Assembly: GCA_938049795.1 (NCBI GenBank) | Contig: CALLCD010000193.1 | Location: 1-15,496, forward strand | DNA: 15,496 nucleotides | Source of the DNA: an uncultured Hyphomonadaceae bacterium | Lineage (GTDB): Bacteria; Pseudomonadota; Alphaproteobacteria; Caulobacterales; Hyphomonadaceae | Direction of reading: 5' to 3' | Shown here: positions 7,837-13,263 of the stretch, in pieces | How the letters are laid out: each line of letters begins with the position of its first letter | How positions within the stretch are numbered: the first letter of the stretch is position 1 | Position numbers and translations under genes: made by a program | Notes under the pieces: generated by a model | The model's database searches: none | Told to the model about the DNA's origin: nothing | What the model saw: the letters and a program-made list of their open reading frames with translations, nothing else

Positions 7837-8337
7837 GTGCCAGAAACAATTGATAGTGTCGATGCAAAAATCCTCGACCTTTTGCAGGAAAATGCCGGCT
7901 TGTCTGTCGCTGAAATTGCCGAGAAAGTCGGCCTGTCCTCATCGCCATGCTGGCGACGGATCAAGCGTATGGAAGAGCAGGGCGTCATCCGCAAACGCGT
8001 AACCTTGCTGGATCGTGGTCTGCTGGGGCTCGACTTTGAGGTCATGGCCAGCGTCAAACTCGCTTTGCCAAACCGTACCAATCTCGATGCTTTCGAGACA
8101 ATGGTGCAAGGCTGGTCGGAAGTGTCTGAATGTATGACCGTCACGGGTGCGGTGGACTATGTCATCCGCGTGGTGACGACCGATATGCACGCCTATGACA
8201 ATTTTCTGCGGGACAAATTGCTCGGCTCGGATCTGGTGTCAGATGTCCAGTCGCGGATTGTGATGCGTGTGGCCAAGCGCACGACCAGCCTGCCGCTCGA
8301 ATTTCTCGACCAACCGCCACCAGCGGACGAGTTGTAG
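7837..8337 (+). CDS. Lrp/AsnC family transcriptional regulator
   Basis: A 166-residue DNA-binding protein with the standard layout. Residues 7-55 are a winged helix-turn-helix (DAKILDLLQENAGLSVAEIA, then VGLSSSPCWRRIKRMEEQGV). Residues 66-147 are the RAM/AsnC effector and oligomerisation domain with TGAVDYVIRVV at 103-113. Such proteins form octamers and sense amino acids; the ligand and regulon are unknown here. It starts with GTG behind a strong ribosome site. The 138 nt before it are AT-richer than the neighbourhood and carry a GCAA-GTA-TTGC inverted repeat (7757-7767), where autoregulation is possible. It is convergent with the next gene, with 15 nt between the stops, so its regulon is not obviously adjacent. 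Confidence 0.93.
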   Translation: MPETIDSVDAKILDLLQENAGLSVAEIAEKVGLSSSPCWRRIKRMEEQGVIRKRVTLLDRGLLGLDFEVMASVKLALPNRTNLDAFETMVQGWSEVSECMTVTGAVDYVIRVVTTDMHAYDNFLRDKLLGSDLVSDVQSRIVMRVAKRTTSLPLEFLDQPPPADEL

Positions 8338-8352
8338 TCCGTTTTTGCGCGG

Positions 8353-9219
8353 CTAATCGAGAACTTCAAATTGGTCATAGTCTGCAAGGCGAAAGTCGCG
8401 GAAGAAGCCATCTTCACCGGCGTCGAACCGCCGCATGCCGCTCCACAGGGCCTCGTCATAATTGATGCCGGCTTCGCTGCCATTGACCCCGACCAGCAGA
8501 ATGCGCCGCTGCGACTGGGTGGCTTCGGGACAGCGCACGCGGCCCGGACAGGGCGAGGTTTCGGCATGCTCACCAAGGCTGGCGGCGAGCAAGGTCGGGC
8601 CATCCGCACTGCACGCGGCCTTGACGCTCGACAGGGCGGAAACAAGCGCCTGACCACGGGTGCGGGCGAGCCGGTGATTGAGGTCTTGCGGGCCTTCAAA
8701 CGACGACGTGCCAATCGCCATCAAATGATCGGAGTTGCAAAACCGATCTCGGAAGTCGGTGCCATTAAACAGGGAAGCCAGCGCAACACTTTGGGCAGCC
8801 TTTTCCACGCGCGCGCCTTCGCCAAAGGCCCAGGCATAATCCTGACTGAGAATGTAGATCCGCAGATTGGCGGTGAGACCATTCGTGTCTGTGCCGATAA
8901 AGCTGCGCGATTCGAGCCATAACTCGTCATTGAACCGGCTAAGCGTGCCGTCCTCAACCGCCTGTTCGTCCGACACCGGCTTGCGGGTTAAAGGCGTGGG
9001 GGCAGGGATGGCTTCGAGCGAGGGATGGCTGACCTCGACAGGCTGGTTCGCATTGCTTGGGGTTTCCTGATTCATCCAGAACCAGACCGCAACCGCCCCA
9101 AAGCCCAGCAGGAGCAGGAAAATCAGCAAAATGCTCCATCGCCGCCGACCGCCATTCTCATCATATCCGTAGCCATTTGCCATTTTGCCAACTTTCGTTC
9201 TCTGGTCGGAGTCTACCAC
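8353..9219 (-). CDS. Single-pass membrane protein of unknown function with weak OmpA-like periplasmic region
   Basis: I do not recognise a named gene. The 288-residue product has a basic cytoplasmic N-terminus (GGRRRW), one strong transmembrane helix at about 29-49 and a Pro/Ser/Thr-rich linker up to about residue 85, then a periplasmic domain. In that domain LMAIGTSSFEGPQDLN followed by RLARTRGQALVSAL near 166-196, and QSQRRILLVGV near 235, resemble the order of conserved blocks in OmpA C-terminal peptidoglycan-binding domains. This is inference from pattern only. Four cysteines (161, 203, 224, 230) could form disulfides. The start is undecided: GTG at 9219 has AGGA six nt upstream, while the in-frame ATG at 9183 has only a poor site. 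Convergent with the Lrp gene. Confidence 0.8.
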   Translation of the reverse strand: MVDSDQRTKVGKMANGYGYDENGGRRRWSILLIFLLLLGFGAVAVWFWMNQETPSNANQPVEVSHPSLEAIPAPTPLTRKPVSDEQAVEDGTLSRFNDELWLESRSFIGTDTNGLTANLRIYILSQDYAWAFGEGARVEKAAQSVALASLFNGTDFRDRFCNSDHLMAIGTSSFEGPQDLNHRLARTRGQALVSALSSVKAACSADGPTLLAASLGEHAETSPCPGRVRCPEATQSQRRILLVGVNGSEAGINYDEALWSGMRRFDAGEDGFFRDFRLADYDQFEVLD

Positions 9220-9384
9220 TGCCCATCCTGTTTTTCCAAGATGTTCGATCCGGAGGTGTTCATGTCATCGCTGGAATGTCCCGAAGCCCGTGGATACTGC
9301 CAGATCAATGCTGATTCAAATATGACAAGGTGTTCAGTTCGTGTTCACGGGGTGTGGGATTTAACGGTCATGAACGGACGGGGG

Positions 9385-9471
9385 ACGTAAATGGTACGTG
9401 CGTAACAGGCACTCTATAAGGGGAATGGGTGCCTTCGTGGCCTTCTGGAAACAGAGGGCCACGACCTTTTT
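9385..9471 (+). ncRNA. Candidate small RNA: three hairpins ending in a T-run
   Basis: Three adjacent stem-loops can be read on the plus strand: ACGTA/TACGT (9385-9399), GGCAC/GTGCC (9408-9433) and a 12-bp stem capped by GAAA (9436-9463), followed by T5 at 9467-9471. The order resembles a terminated small RNA. No convincing promoter is visible just upstream, and no known RNA family was recognised; I checked by eye for tmRNA, 6S and SRP RNA features. The call rests only on base pairing. Confidence 0.3.
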
Positions 9472-9660
9472 GGGGGCCAGATATAGCTGCGCAGCCGCAA
9501 CGCTTCATCGGGGGTGTGAATGTCCAATGGCTGTAGGTCACATCCGGCGCGGCGAATTTGAGAAACCCCGGCAGAAGCGCAATCGGCCGCGCGGTTTCAT
9601 TGCTCTCGCACGCGGAGGTCAAATAGGCCTGCGGCGCAGTCTCTATCCCCGAGTAAGCGG
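9414..9660 (-). pseudogene. Decayed fragment of a DUF2332 family gene
   Basis: Read on the minus strand, one frame gives AYLTSACESNETARPIALLP then GFLKFAAP (about 9660 down to 9553). The overlapping next frame gives IRRAGCDLQPLDIHTPDEAL then RLRSYIWP (about 9563 down to 9480), ending at a stop at 9414-9416. These match two separate conserved blocks of DUF2332 proteins: the ...TNEV.RS..LLPGFL segment and the later R.G.DL.PLD...P...LRL.SYIWPDQ segment. The 60 or so residues that normally lie between them, including the LEIGASAGLN block, are missing, and the reading frame changes at the junction. Little else of the gene is recognisable on either side. This is therefore a remnant of a gene that had an internal deletion with a frameshift. 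The family match is from memory of its motifs. Confidence 0.55.
9436..9471 (+). terminator. Hairpin with GAAA tetraloop and T5: intrinsic terminator
   Basis: CGTGGCCTTCTG (9436-9447) pairs over 12 positions, one of them a T-G wobble, with CAGAGGGCCACG (9452-9463) around the loop GAAA. Three nt later comes TTTTT (9467-9471). The T-run is only on the plus strand, so it would stop plus-strand transcription. No annotated plus gene lies just upstream, which leaves either an unseen small RNA or a relic. Confidence 0.5.
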
Positions 9661-9673
9661 GCCGGAAAATGTG

Positions 9674-9682
9674 TGCTATAAT
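9674..9682 (+). promoter_or_regulatory. Extended -10 promoter of the small two-helix membrane protein gene
   Basis: TGCTATAAT is a perfect -10 hexamer with the TGn extension. The start of transcription would fall near 9689, about 40 nt before the ATG at 9731, with the ribosome site AGAGGGGAG (9714-9722) between. There is no good -35 at 17 nt, which extended -10 promoters tolerate. Confidence 0.5.
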
Positions 9683-9730
9683 CTGTATCTTACACGCACA
9701 TGGGCAAAGACCTAGAGGGGAGATTGGAAT

Positions 9731-10099
9731 ATGAGCGGGCGAGAGCAAATCGAGGCAGACCTATCTGAGGCGCAGCGGGCTTTCCTCGCCGACCTTGAAG
9801 CCGGCCAGGGGTTTTTCAAACAGCTAGGCGCCGTGTTCAAAGGGCCGATGGGCTGGGTCGGGATCAGTGTTCTGGTCGCCGCATTTGCGATGGTCGGTCT
9901 GGCCATCTGGTTTGGCTGGGAAGCGTTCCATGCGCCCAATGACAGGCTGACGATCTTATGGGCGGCAGGTGCCATTGCCGCGATCCTCGGCAATGGCTTG
10001 CTGCGTCTGTTCCTCATGGGGCGAATGCATCAGCTCGCCCTGCTGCGCGCGATCAAACAGGTTGAGCTGCGGCTGATAAAGCTTGAACAGCAACGGTGA
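9731..10099 (+). CDS. Small two-transmembrane protein, DUF6768-like
   Basis: The function is unknown. The 122-residue protein has an acidic, helical N-terminus (EQIEADLSEAQRAFLADLE) and an FFKQLGAVFKGPMGW segment near residue 28. A first membrane helix spans about 42-63 and a second about 75-97. The C-terminus (residues 104-122) is amphipathic: ALLRAIKQVELRLIKLEQQR. This layout, with the EL..VF+G...W block and a terminal REIKRLELQ-type helix, resembles DUF6768 proteins, which in related bacteria are often encoded next to an ECF sigma factor. No sigma factor gene is visible here. It has a strong ribosome site (AGAGGGGAG, 8 nt spacer) and its own extended -10 promoter. Convergent with the next gene, 21 nt between stops. 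Confidence 0.8.
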   Translation: MSGREQIEADLSEAQRAFLADLEAGQGFFKQLGAVFKGPMGWVGISVLVAAFAMVGLAIWFGWEAFHAPNDRLTILWAAGAIAAILGNGLLRLFLMGRMHQLALLRAIKQVELRLIKLEQQR

Positions 10100-10120
10100 C
10101 GGACCACTAACCCTTTGTGG

Positions 10121-10753
10121 CTATTTCACCAAAGACCCGAGAAAAGGCTCAAGCCCACTATCGTGTTCAATCGCGTATCGCGCCATCTTGTCGGCAAGAT
10201 CGGTCAGCCCGCTCGGCCCATAACAATCATGCTGGTCAAGCTCTTCAAGCGTGCTGCCATCATAGCGATAGGCGGTCAGGCTCGTTCCATCGAGACAGAT
10301 CTTGTCGATTTCGGTTGGGAATGTTGCTTCGATCGCGGCCCAATTTTCATCCGAAAACTGATCCATAATCAGCGCAGCATCCTCGGCAGGAACATCTTCG
10401 ATGCTCACTTCATAAATTTGTCTGATGAGCTTTTTCTCGTCATAGTCGCGCTGAAACCCGACCGCTCTGAGGATCCATTCGTCATCGGCGCGTACCAGAA
10501 GCACGTAACGCTCGACAGGCCCGATCAGGCTGTAGCTTCGCTTGATGGCATAGGCTTCGAAAGCTTCTCCGCCTGAATAAGCTGCGGCATAGCTGCAAAA
10601 GACACTTTCGAGCCGGTACGAATTTAGCGTTTCGGTGTGTTCACCACATAATTCGTCTTGCGCCTCCTCCTGCGCAGACGCGGCAAATGGCAGGCAAAGT
10701 ATGCCCGCAAGCATAACGGCCAGCTTGATAAAACCTAACTTGTACTTTTTCAC
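10121..10753 (-). CDS. Secreted protein of unknown function
   Basis: I do not recognise a family. Starting at GTG 10753 the product has 210 residues and a classical Sec signal peptide: MKKYKLGFIK, a hydrophobic core to about residue 24, then ASA before QEE (cleavage after residue 27). This start has AGAGGG 9 nt upstream. An ATG at 10789 in the same frame would put twelve extra residues before the signal and is less likely. The mature part is acidic and holds four cysteines, in ELCGEH, VFCSY, KICLDG and HDCYG, which could form two disulfides in the periplasm. No catalytic motif or membrane helix is seen. It is 91 nt downstream of the thiolase gene's stop... in transcription order it lies after that gene on the same strand, and could be read through from it. 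Confidence 0.75.
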   Translation of the reverse strand: MKKYKLGFIKLAVMLAGILCLPFAASAQEEAQDELCGEHTETLNSYRLESVFCSYAAAYSGGEAFEAYAIKRSYSLIGPVERYVLLVRADDEWILRAVGFQRDYDEKKLIRQIYEVSIEDVPAEDAALIMDQFSDENWAAIEATFPTEIDKICLDGTSLTAYRYDGSTLEELDQHDCYGPSGLTDLADKMARYAIEHDSGLEPFLGSLVK

Positions 10754-10844
10754 TTTTTCGGTCCCTCTCCGCATCCATCCGGCCCTCATATTGGGCGCAG
10801 ATATTCAGCATGGAGAGCGTATGTGTCCAGATTGTGACCGCTGT

Positions 10845-12026
10845 CTAAACCCGCTCGACTGCCATCGCGATGCCTTCGCCGCCGCCAATACACAGGCTTG
10901 CCATACCTTTCTTGGCGTCGCGGTCTTCCATCGCGGCAAGCAGCGTGATCAGAACGCGCGCGCCGGATGCGCCAATCGGGTGACCCATCGCGCAAGCGCC
11001 GCCATTGACGTTCAGTTTGTCATGGGAAATGCCAAGCTCTTTCATCGCGATCATCGGCACGACGGCAAACGCCTCATTGATCTCCCAAAGGTCAACATCA
11101 TTCTTGTCCCAGCCGGCTTTCTCGAGCGCCTTTTTCATCGCTGGCACGGGGGCGGTGGTGAAATATTCCGGCTCATGGGCATGGGCGGCGGTCGAAACAA
11201 TTTTCGCAATCGGGGTCAGCCCGCGCTTTTCCGCTTCTGACTGACGCATCATCACGAGCGCGGCTGCGCCATCGGAAATCGCCGAGGCGTTTGCGGCGGT
11301 CACGGTGCCGTCCTTGGAGAAAGCGGGACGAAGTTGCGGGATCTTGTCGGGACGGGCATTGCGCGGCAACTCGTCCGTCTCGACTGTGGTTTCGCCCTTG
11401 CGGGATTTGACCGTCACCGGCGCGATCTCGCGTTTGAATTTGCCCGTTTCGGTGGCCTTCTGCGCGCGGGCCAGCGTTTCGAGCGCATAGGCATCCTGTT
11501 GCTCGCGGGTGAACTGGTATTCCGTGGCGATCATGTCCGCGAAACTGCCCATCGGTCCGCCCGCATAAGCGTCAGTCAGCCCATCGAGCGCCATATGATC
11601 CTGCGCGCCCATTTGCCCGTATTTGTGTCCCTTGCGGACATCGAGCAGGTGCGGCGCATTGGTCATGCTCTCCATGCCGCCCGCAATGACGATATTGGCT
11701 TCACCGGCGAGAATGGCGTTGCGGCCCATCAAAGCCGCCTGCATGCCCGAGCCGCACATCTTATTGATCGTGGTCGCTTCGAGGGCTTTGTCCATGCCAG
11801 CCTTGAATCCGGACTGACGCGCCGGTGCCTGTCCTTGACCGGCGGGCAGGCAATTGCCCATGATGATCTCGTCCGCTTCGTCGGGGCCAAGCTTGGCTTC
11901 TGCAACCGCTGCTTTGACGGCAAAGGCTCCAAGCTCATTGGCCGAAAAAGATGACAGCTCGCCCAAGAGGCCGCCCATAGGCGTGCGGGCCATTCCAACG
12001 ATGACGACGGGATCAGATTGCGACAT
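10845..12026 (-). CDS. Acetyl-CoA C-acetyltransferase (thiolase II family)
   Basis: Condenses two acetyl-CoA to acetoacetyl-CoA or cleaves it in reverse, in the cytoplasm. It could serve polyhydroxybutyrate synthesis (PhaA), ketone-body use (AtoB) or amino acid and fatty acid breakdown; the context does not decide. The 393-residue length is typical. Visible catalytic parts are the nucleophile C91 in NKMCGSGMQA, NEAF at 317-320, H349 in GGACAMGHPIGASGAR and C379 in CIGGGEG. GGMESMTNAPHLL near 116 and the substrate loop MALDGLTDAYAG near 145 are also family features. The ATG has AAGGA 10 nt upstream. No phaB, phaC or CoA-transferase gene is near. It follows the CarF-like desaturase on the same strand with an 84-nt gap. 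Confidence 0.95.
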   Translation of the reverse strand: MSQSDPVVIVGMARTPMGGLLGELSSFSANELGAFAVKAAVAEAKLGPDEADEIIMGNCLPAGQGQAPARQSGFKAGMDKALEATTINKMCGSGMQAALMGRNAILAGEANIVIAGGMESMTNAPHLLDVRKGHKYGQMGAQDHMALDGLTDAYAGGPMGSFADMIATEYQFTREQQDAYALETLARAQKATETGKFKREIAPVTVKSRKGETTVETDELPRNARPDKIPQLRPAFSKDGTVTAANASAISDGAAALVMMRQSEAEKRGLTPIAKIVSTAAHAHEPEYFTTAPVPAMKKALEKAGWDKNDVDLWEINEAFAVVPMIAMKELGISHDKLNVNGGACAMGHPIGASGARVLITLLAAMEDRDAKKGMASLCIGGGEGIAMAVERV

Positions 12027-12110
12027 GGATTAAGTGTCCTTGCATAAATGTTGCGCTTGCGAAGAAAGAACCCCTAAGGCGCGGCAAGGTCAAGGGGAGC
12101 GGGGCGCTAT

Positions 12111-12671
12111 TTAGGCTTCTTGGGTCCGTTTTTCCCACCAATGGCGCTCCAGCCCGAACGCGGCGAGACCGGTTTCGAGGGTTGGAAAGATGCGGAGCGT
12201 TTCAAGCACCGGGTTCACATGGTCGGTCAAGAGCGCATAATGCGAGCCATTTTCGTCCTCATGATGGTAGACATGATGCGCGAGCGACTGGAACAGGCCG
12301 AGTTTTTGCAAAGCCCGAATGGGCAGCGGAATATTGTCCGGCTCGCGATGGGACCAGCCATGAATGAAATTGGTCGCGCCGCCAAAAACAAGCGCGGATA
12401 GGGTCACTGTGTTGAGCCAGCCAAGCGCGGCGAGCCCAAGCCCGGTCAACATAACGACGAGCAGAATAAAGCCGTGCCGCTCCAGAAACGAAATCTCGAA
12501 CAGCGCCAAAGGCTTAAGGTGATGATTGTGGCTATGGCTGATGTAGTGGGGGCCAATAAACGGCCAGCGCGGATTGCAATAATTGTCCACGAACCAGTGC
12601 ACGCTGGCGGTCCCGAAGTCTGCAAGCCAGAGACCCGCAAGGATCAGCCCAGCCATAATCAAAATATCCAT
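12111..12671 (-). CDS. CarF/PEDS1-family lipid desaturase (PF10520 type)
   Basis: Belongs to the family of Myxococcus CarF and human TMEM189/PEDS1, which introduce the vinyl-ether double bond of plasmalogens; the substrate in this organism is not known. The ATG at 12671 has AAGGAG 7 nt upstream; longer in-frame starts are rejected. The 186-residue protein has membrane helices at about 3-20 and 66-98. The family His pattern is present: LADFGTASVHWFVD with H25, HSHNHHLKP with H50/H51, TNFIHGWSH with H104 and H108, and SLAHHVYHH with H132, H133, H136 and H137, followed by a YALLTDHVNPVLE segment. These His probably bind two irons. It is clearly shorter than CarF or PEDS1 (about 270-280 residues), lacking most N-terminal membrane sequence. 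Its neighbours (dodecin-like upstream, thiolase downstream) give no pathway link. A general fatty acid desaturase role is the alternative. Confidence 0.85.
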   Translation of the reverse strand: MDILIMAGLILAGLWLADFGTASVHWFVDNYCNPRWPFIGPHYISHSHNHHLKPLALFEISFLERHGFILLVVMLTGLGLAALGWLNTVTLSALVFGGATNFIHGWSHREPDNIPLPIRALQKLGLFQSLAHHVYHHEDENGSHYALLTDHVNPVLETLRIFPTLETGLAAFGLERHWWEKRTQEA

Positions 12672-12678
12672 GAGACCG

Positions 12679-12684
12679 CTCCTT
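12679..12684 (-). promoter_or_regulatory. Ribosome binding site deciding the desaturase start
   Basis: AAGGAG on the minus strand precedes the ATG at 12671 by 7 nt. It supports this start over the upstream in-frame start at 12728, which would put 19 unrelated residues before the first helix. Confidence 0.8.
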
Positions 12685-12729
12685 AGATGAGAGACTAACC
12701 CATAGGTGGTAAAAATGCTCCTAACCAAG

Positions 12730-12754
12730 TGTCGCGCGACAATGCGTCCGCATT
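12730..12754. repeat. Two abutting perfect inverted repeats upstream of the desaturase gene
   Basis: TGTCGCGCGACA (12730-12741) is a perfect 12-bp palindrome. It shares its last base with a second inverted repeat, AATGCG-TC-CGCATT (12741-12754). The pair lies 58-83 nt before the desaturase ATG and outside the upstream terminator, where an operator would be expected. AAGATCTT follows at 12755-12762. No regulator is assigned. Confidence 0.6.
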
Positions 12755-12776
12755 AAGATCTTGTATGTTGCGCACG

Positions 12777-12818
12777 AAAAACCCCGGGGGGCGCGCGTGC
12801 GGCCGGCCCCCGGGGTTT
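12777..12818 (-). terminator. Intrinsic terminator of the dodecin-like gene
   Basis: On the minus strand AAACCCCGGGGG (12818-12807) and CCCCCGGGGTTT (12790-12779) form a 12-bp stem over a 16-nt GC-rich loop, continued by TTTTT in total and then CG. It lies 34 nt after the stop at 12852. The plus strand also has a weaker T-rich tail, so some bidirectional activity is possible. Confidence 0.85.
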
Positions 12819-12851
12819 CAGTTTTATCTTATGTGGCTAAACGCGAGACGC

Positions 12852-13082
12852 TTACTTCTTCTTGGTCGTCTTCTTAGGCGGTTCGCCAACTTCGAACGTC
12901 ATTTGCAGATTGACGCGGTACATCACGACCTTGCCGTTCGAGACGACGGTGGACATGTTATTGACATTCGCCGAGCGCAGATTCCGCACCGTTTTCGAAA
13001 AGCGCGTGACGGCGACCTGGATCGCATCCTCGAAGCCTTTCTTCGATTCCGACATGATCTGTTCTGATTTCATAATGGCCAT
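12852..13082 (-). CDS. Dodecin family protein lacking the usual flavin contacts
   Basis: Dodecins are small dodecameric flavin-storage proteins of the cytoplasm. This one has 76 residues with the usual beta-alpha-beta-beta order: an N-terminal strand (AIMKSEQIMSES), helix GFEDAIQVAVTRFSKTVRNL and strands STVVSNGKVVMYRVNLQMTF. The family core KTVRNL and NGKVVMYRVNL is clear. The two residues that grip flavin in Halobacterium dodecin, W36 and Q55, align with Ser37 and Arg56 here, so flavin binding in the known mode is doubtful. A basic tail, PPKKTTKKK, follows the fold. The ATG at 13082 has AGAGGA 8 nt upstream. It has its own strong terminator, and a CGCCT-GAG-AGGCG inverted repeat (13156-13168) lies in the upstream region. 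Confidence 0.85.
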   Translation of the reverse strand: MAIMKSEQIMSESKKGFEDAIQVAVTRFSKTVRNLRSANVNNMSTVVSNGKVVMYRVNLQMTFEVGEPPKKTTKKK

Positions 13083-13155
13083 TTTGGTAGTCCTCTCCGT
13101 GTTTTCCCATCAGGCGATAATCAGAGCGTGTTTTGAGCGGAATATAAATACAATT

Positions 13156-13168
13156 CGCCTGAGAGGCG
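13156..13168. repeat. Short inverted repeat upstream of the dodecin-like gene
   Basis: CGCCT-GAG-AGGCG is a 5-bp inverted repeat next to the AT-rich stretch AATATAAATACAATT (13141-13155), about 75 nt before the dodecin ATG. It is in a position suited to an operator. Chance occurrence is quite possible. Confidence 0.3.
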
Positions 13169-13201
13169 TATCGGTGCGTAATTTGGCGAGAAGCTCCGCG
13201 C

Positions 13202-13237
13202 AAAATAAAGGCGGCTCCGATGGACCAGAGCCGCCTT
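13202..13237 (-). terminator. Intrinsic terminator of the M13 peptidase gene
   Basis: On the minus strand AAGGCGGCTC (13237-13228) pairs perfectly over 10 bp with GAGCCGCCTT (13217-13208) around a 10-nt loop, followed by TATTTTG. It lies 26 nt after the peptidase stop at 13264. Confidence 0.85.
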
Positions 13238-13263
13238 GCATGGATTGAGGTGTGGAGCGTTGC

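Larger units (their letters stand above)
9220..9730. other. 511-bp intergenic region between divergent genes
   Basis: I see no intact gene here. The minus strand of 9414-9660 holds a DUF2332 relic, the plus strand of 9385-9471 holds three consecutive hairpins ending in a T-run, and an extended -10 lies at 9674-9682. The open frames on both strands (9398-9715 plus, 9368-9748 minus) have no plausible ribosome sites or protein-like composition, apart from the relic stretch itself. The part 9220-9384 must contain the promoter of the minus-strand membrane protein, but I found no convincing hexamers. Confidence 0.7.

Noticed and set aside
9243..9260. GTTCGATCC resembling a tRNA or tmRNA T-loop
   Set aside because: The flanking bases AGATG and CGGAG cannot form a T-stem, and no acceptor or anticodon arms are found nearby.
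9368..9748. 126-codon minus-strand open frame in the 511-bp gap as an intact gene
   Set aside because: Only the middle part resembles DUF2332, and the next conserved block continues in another frame, so it is treated as a relic rather than a gene.
11334..11954. 206-codon open frame on the plus strand opposite the thiolase gene
   Set aside because: The thiolase active-site motifs on the other strand are unambiguous; this frame is a GC-rich shadow.
12061..12097. CCCCT/AGGGG stem followed by TTCTTTCTT on the minus strand as a terminator of the desaturase gene
   Set aside because: The stem has only 5 bp with a 17-nt loop, too weak to call. Read-through into the thiolase gene cannot be excluded.
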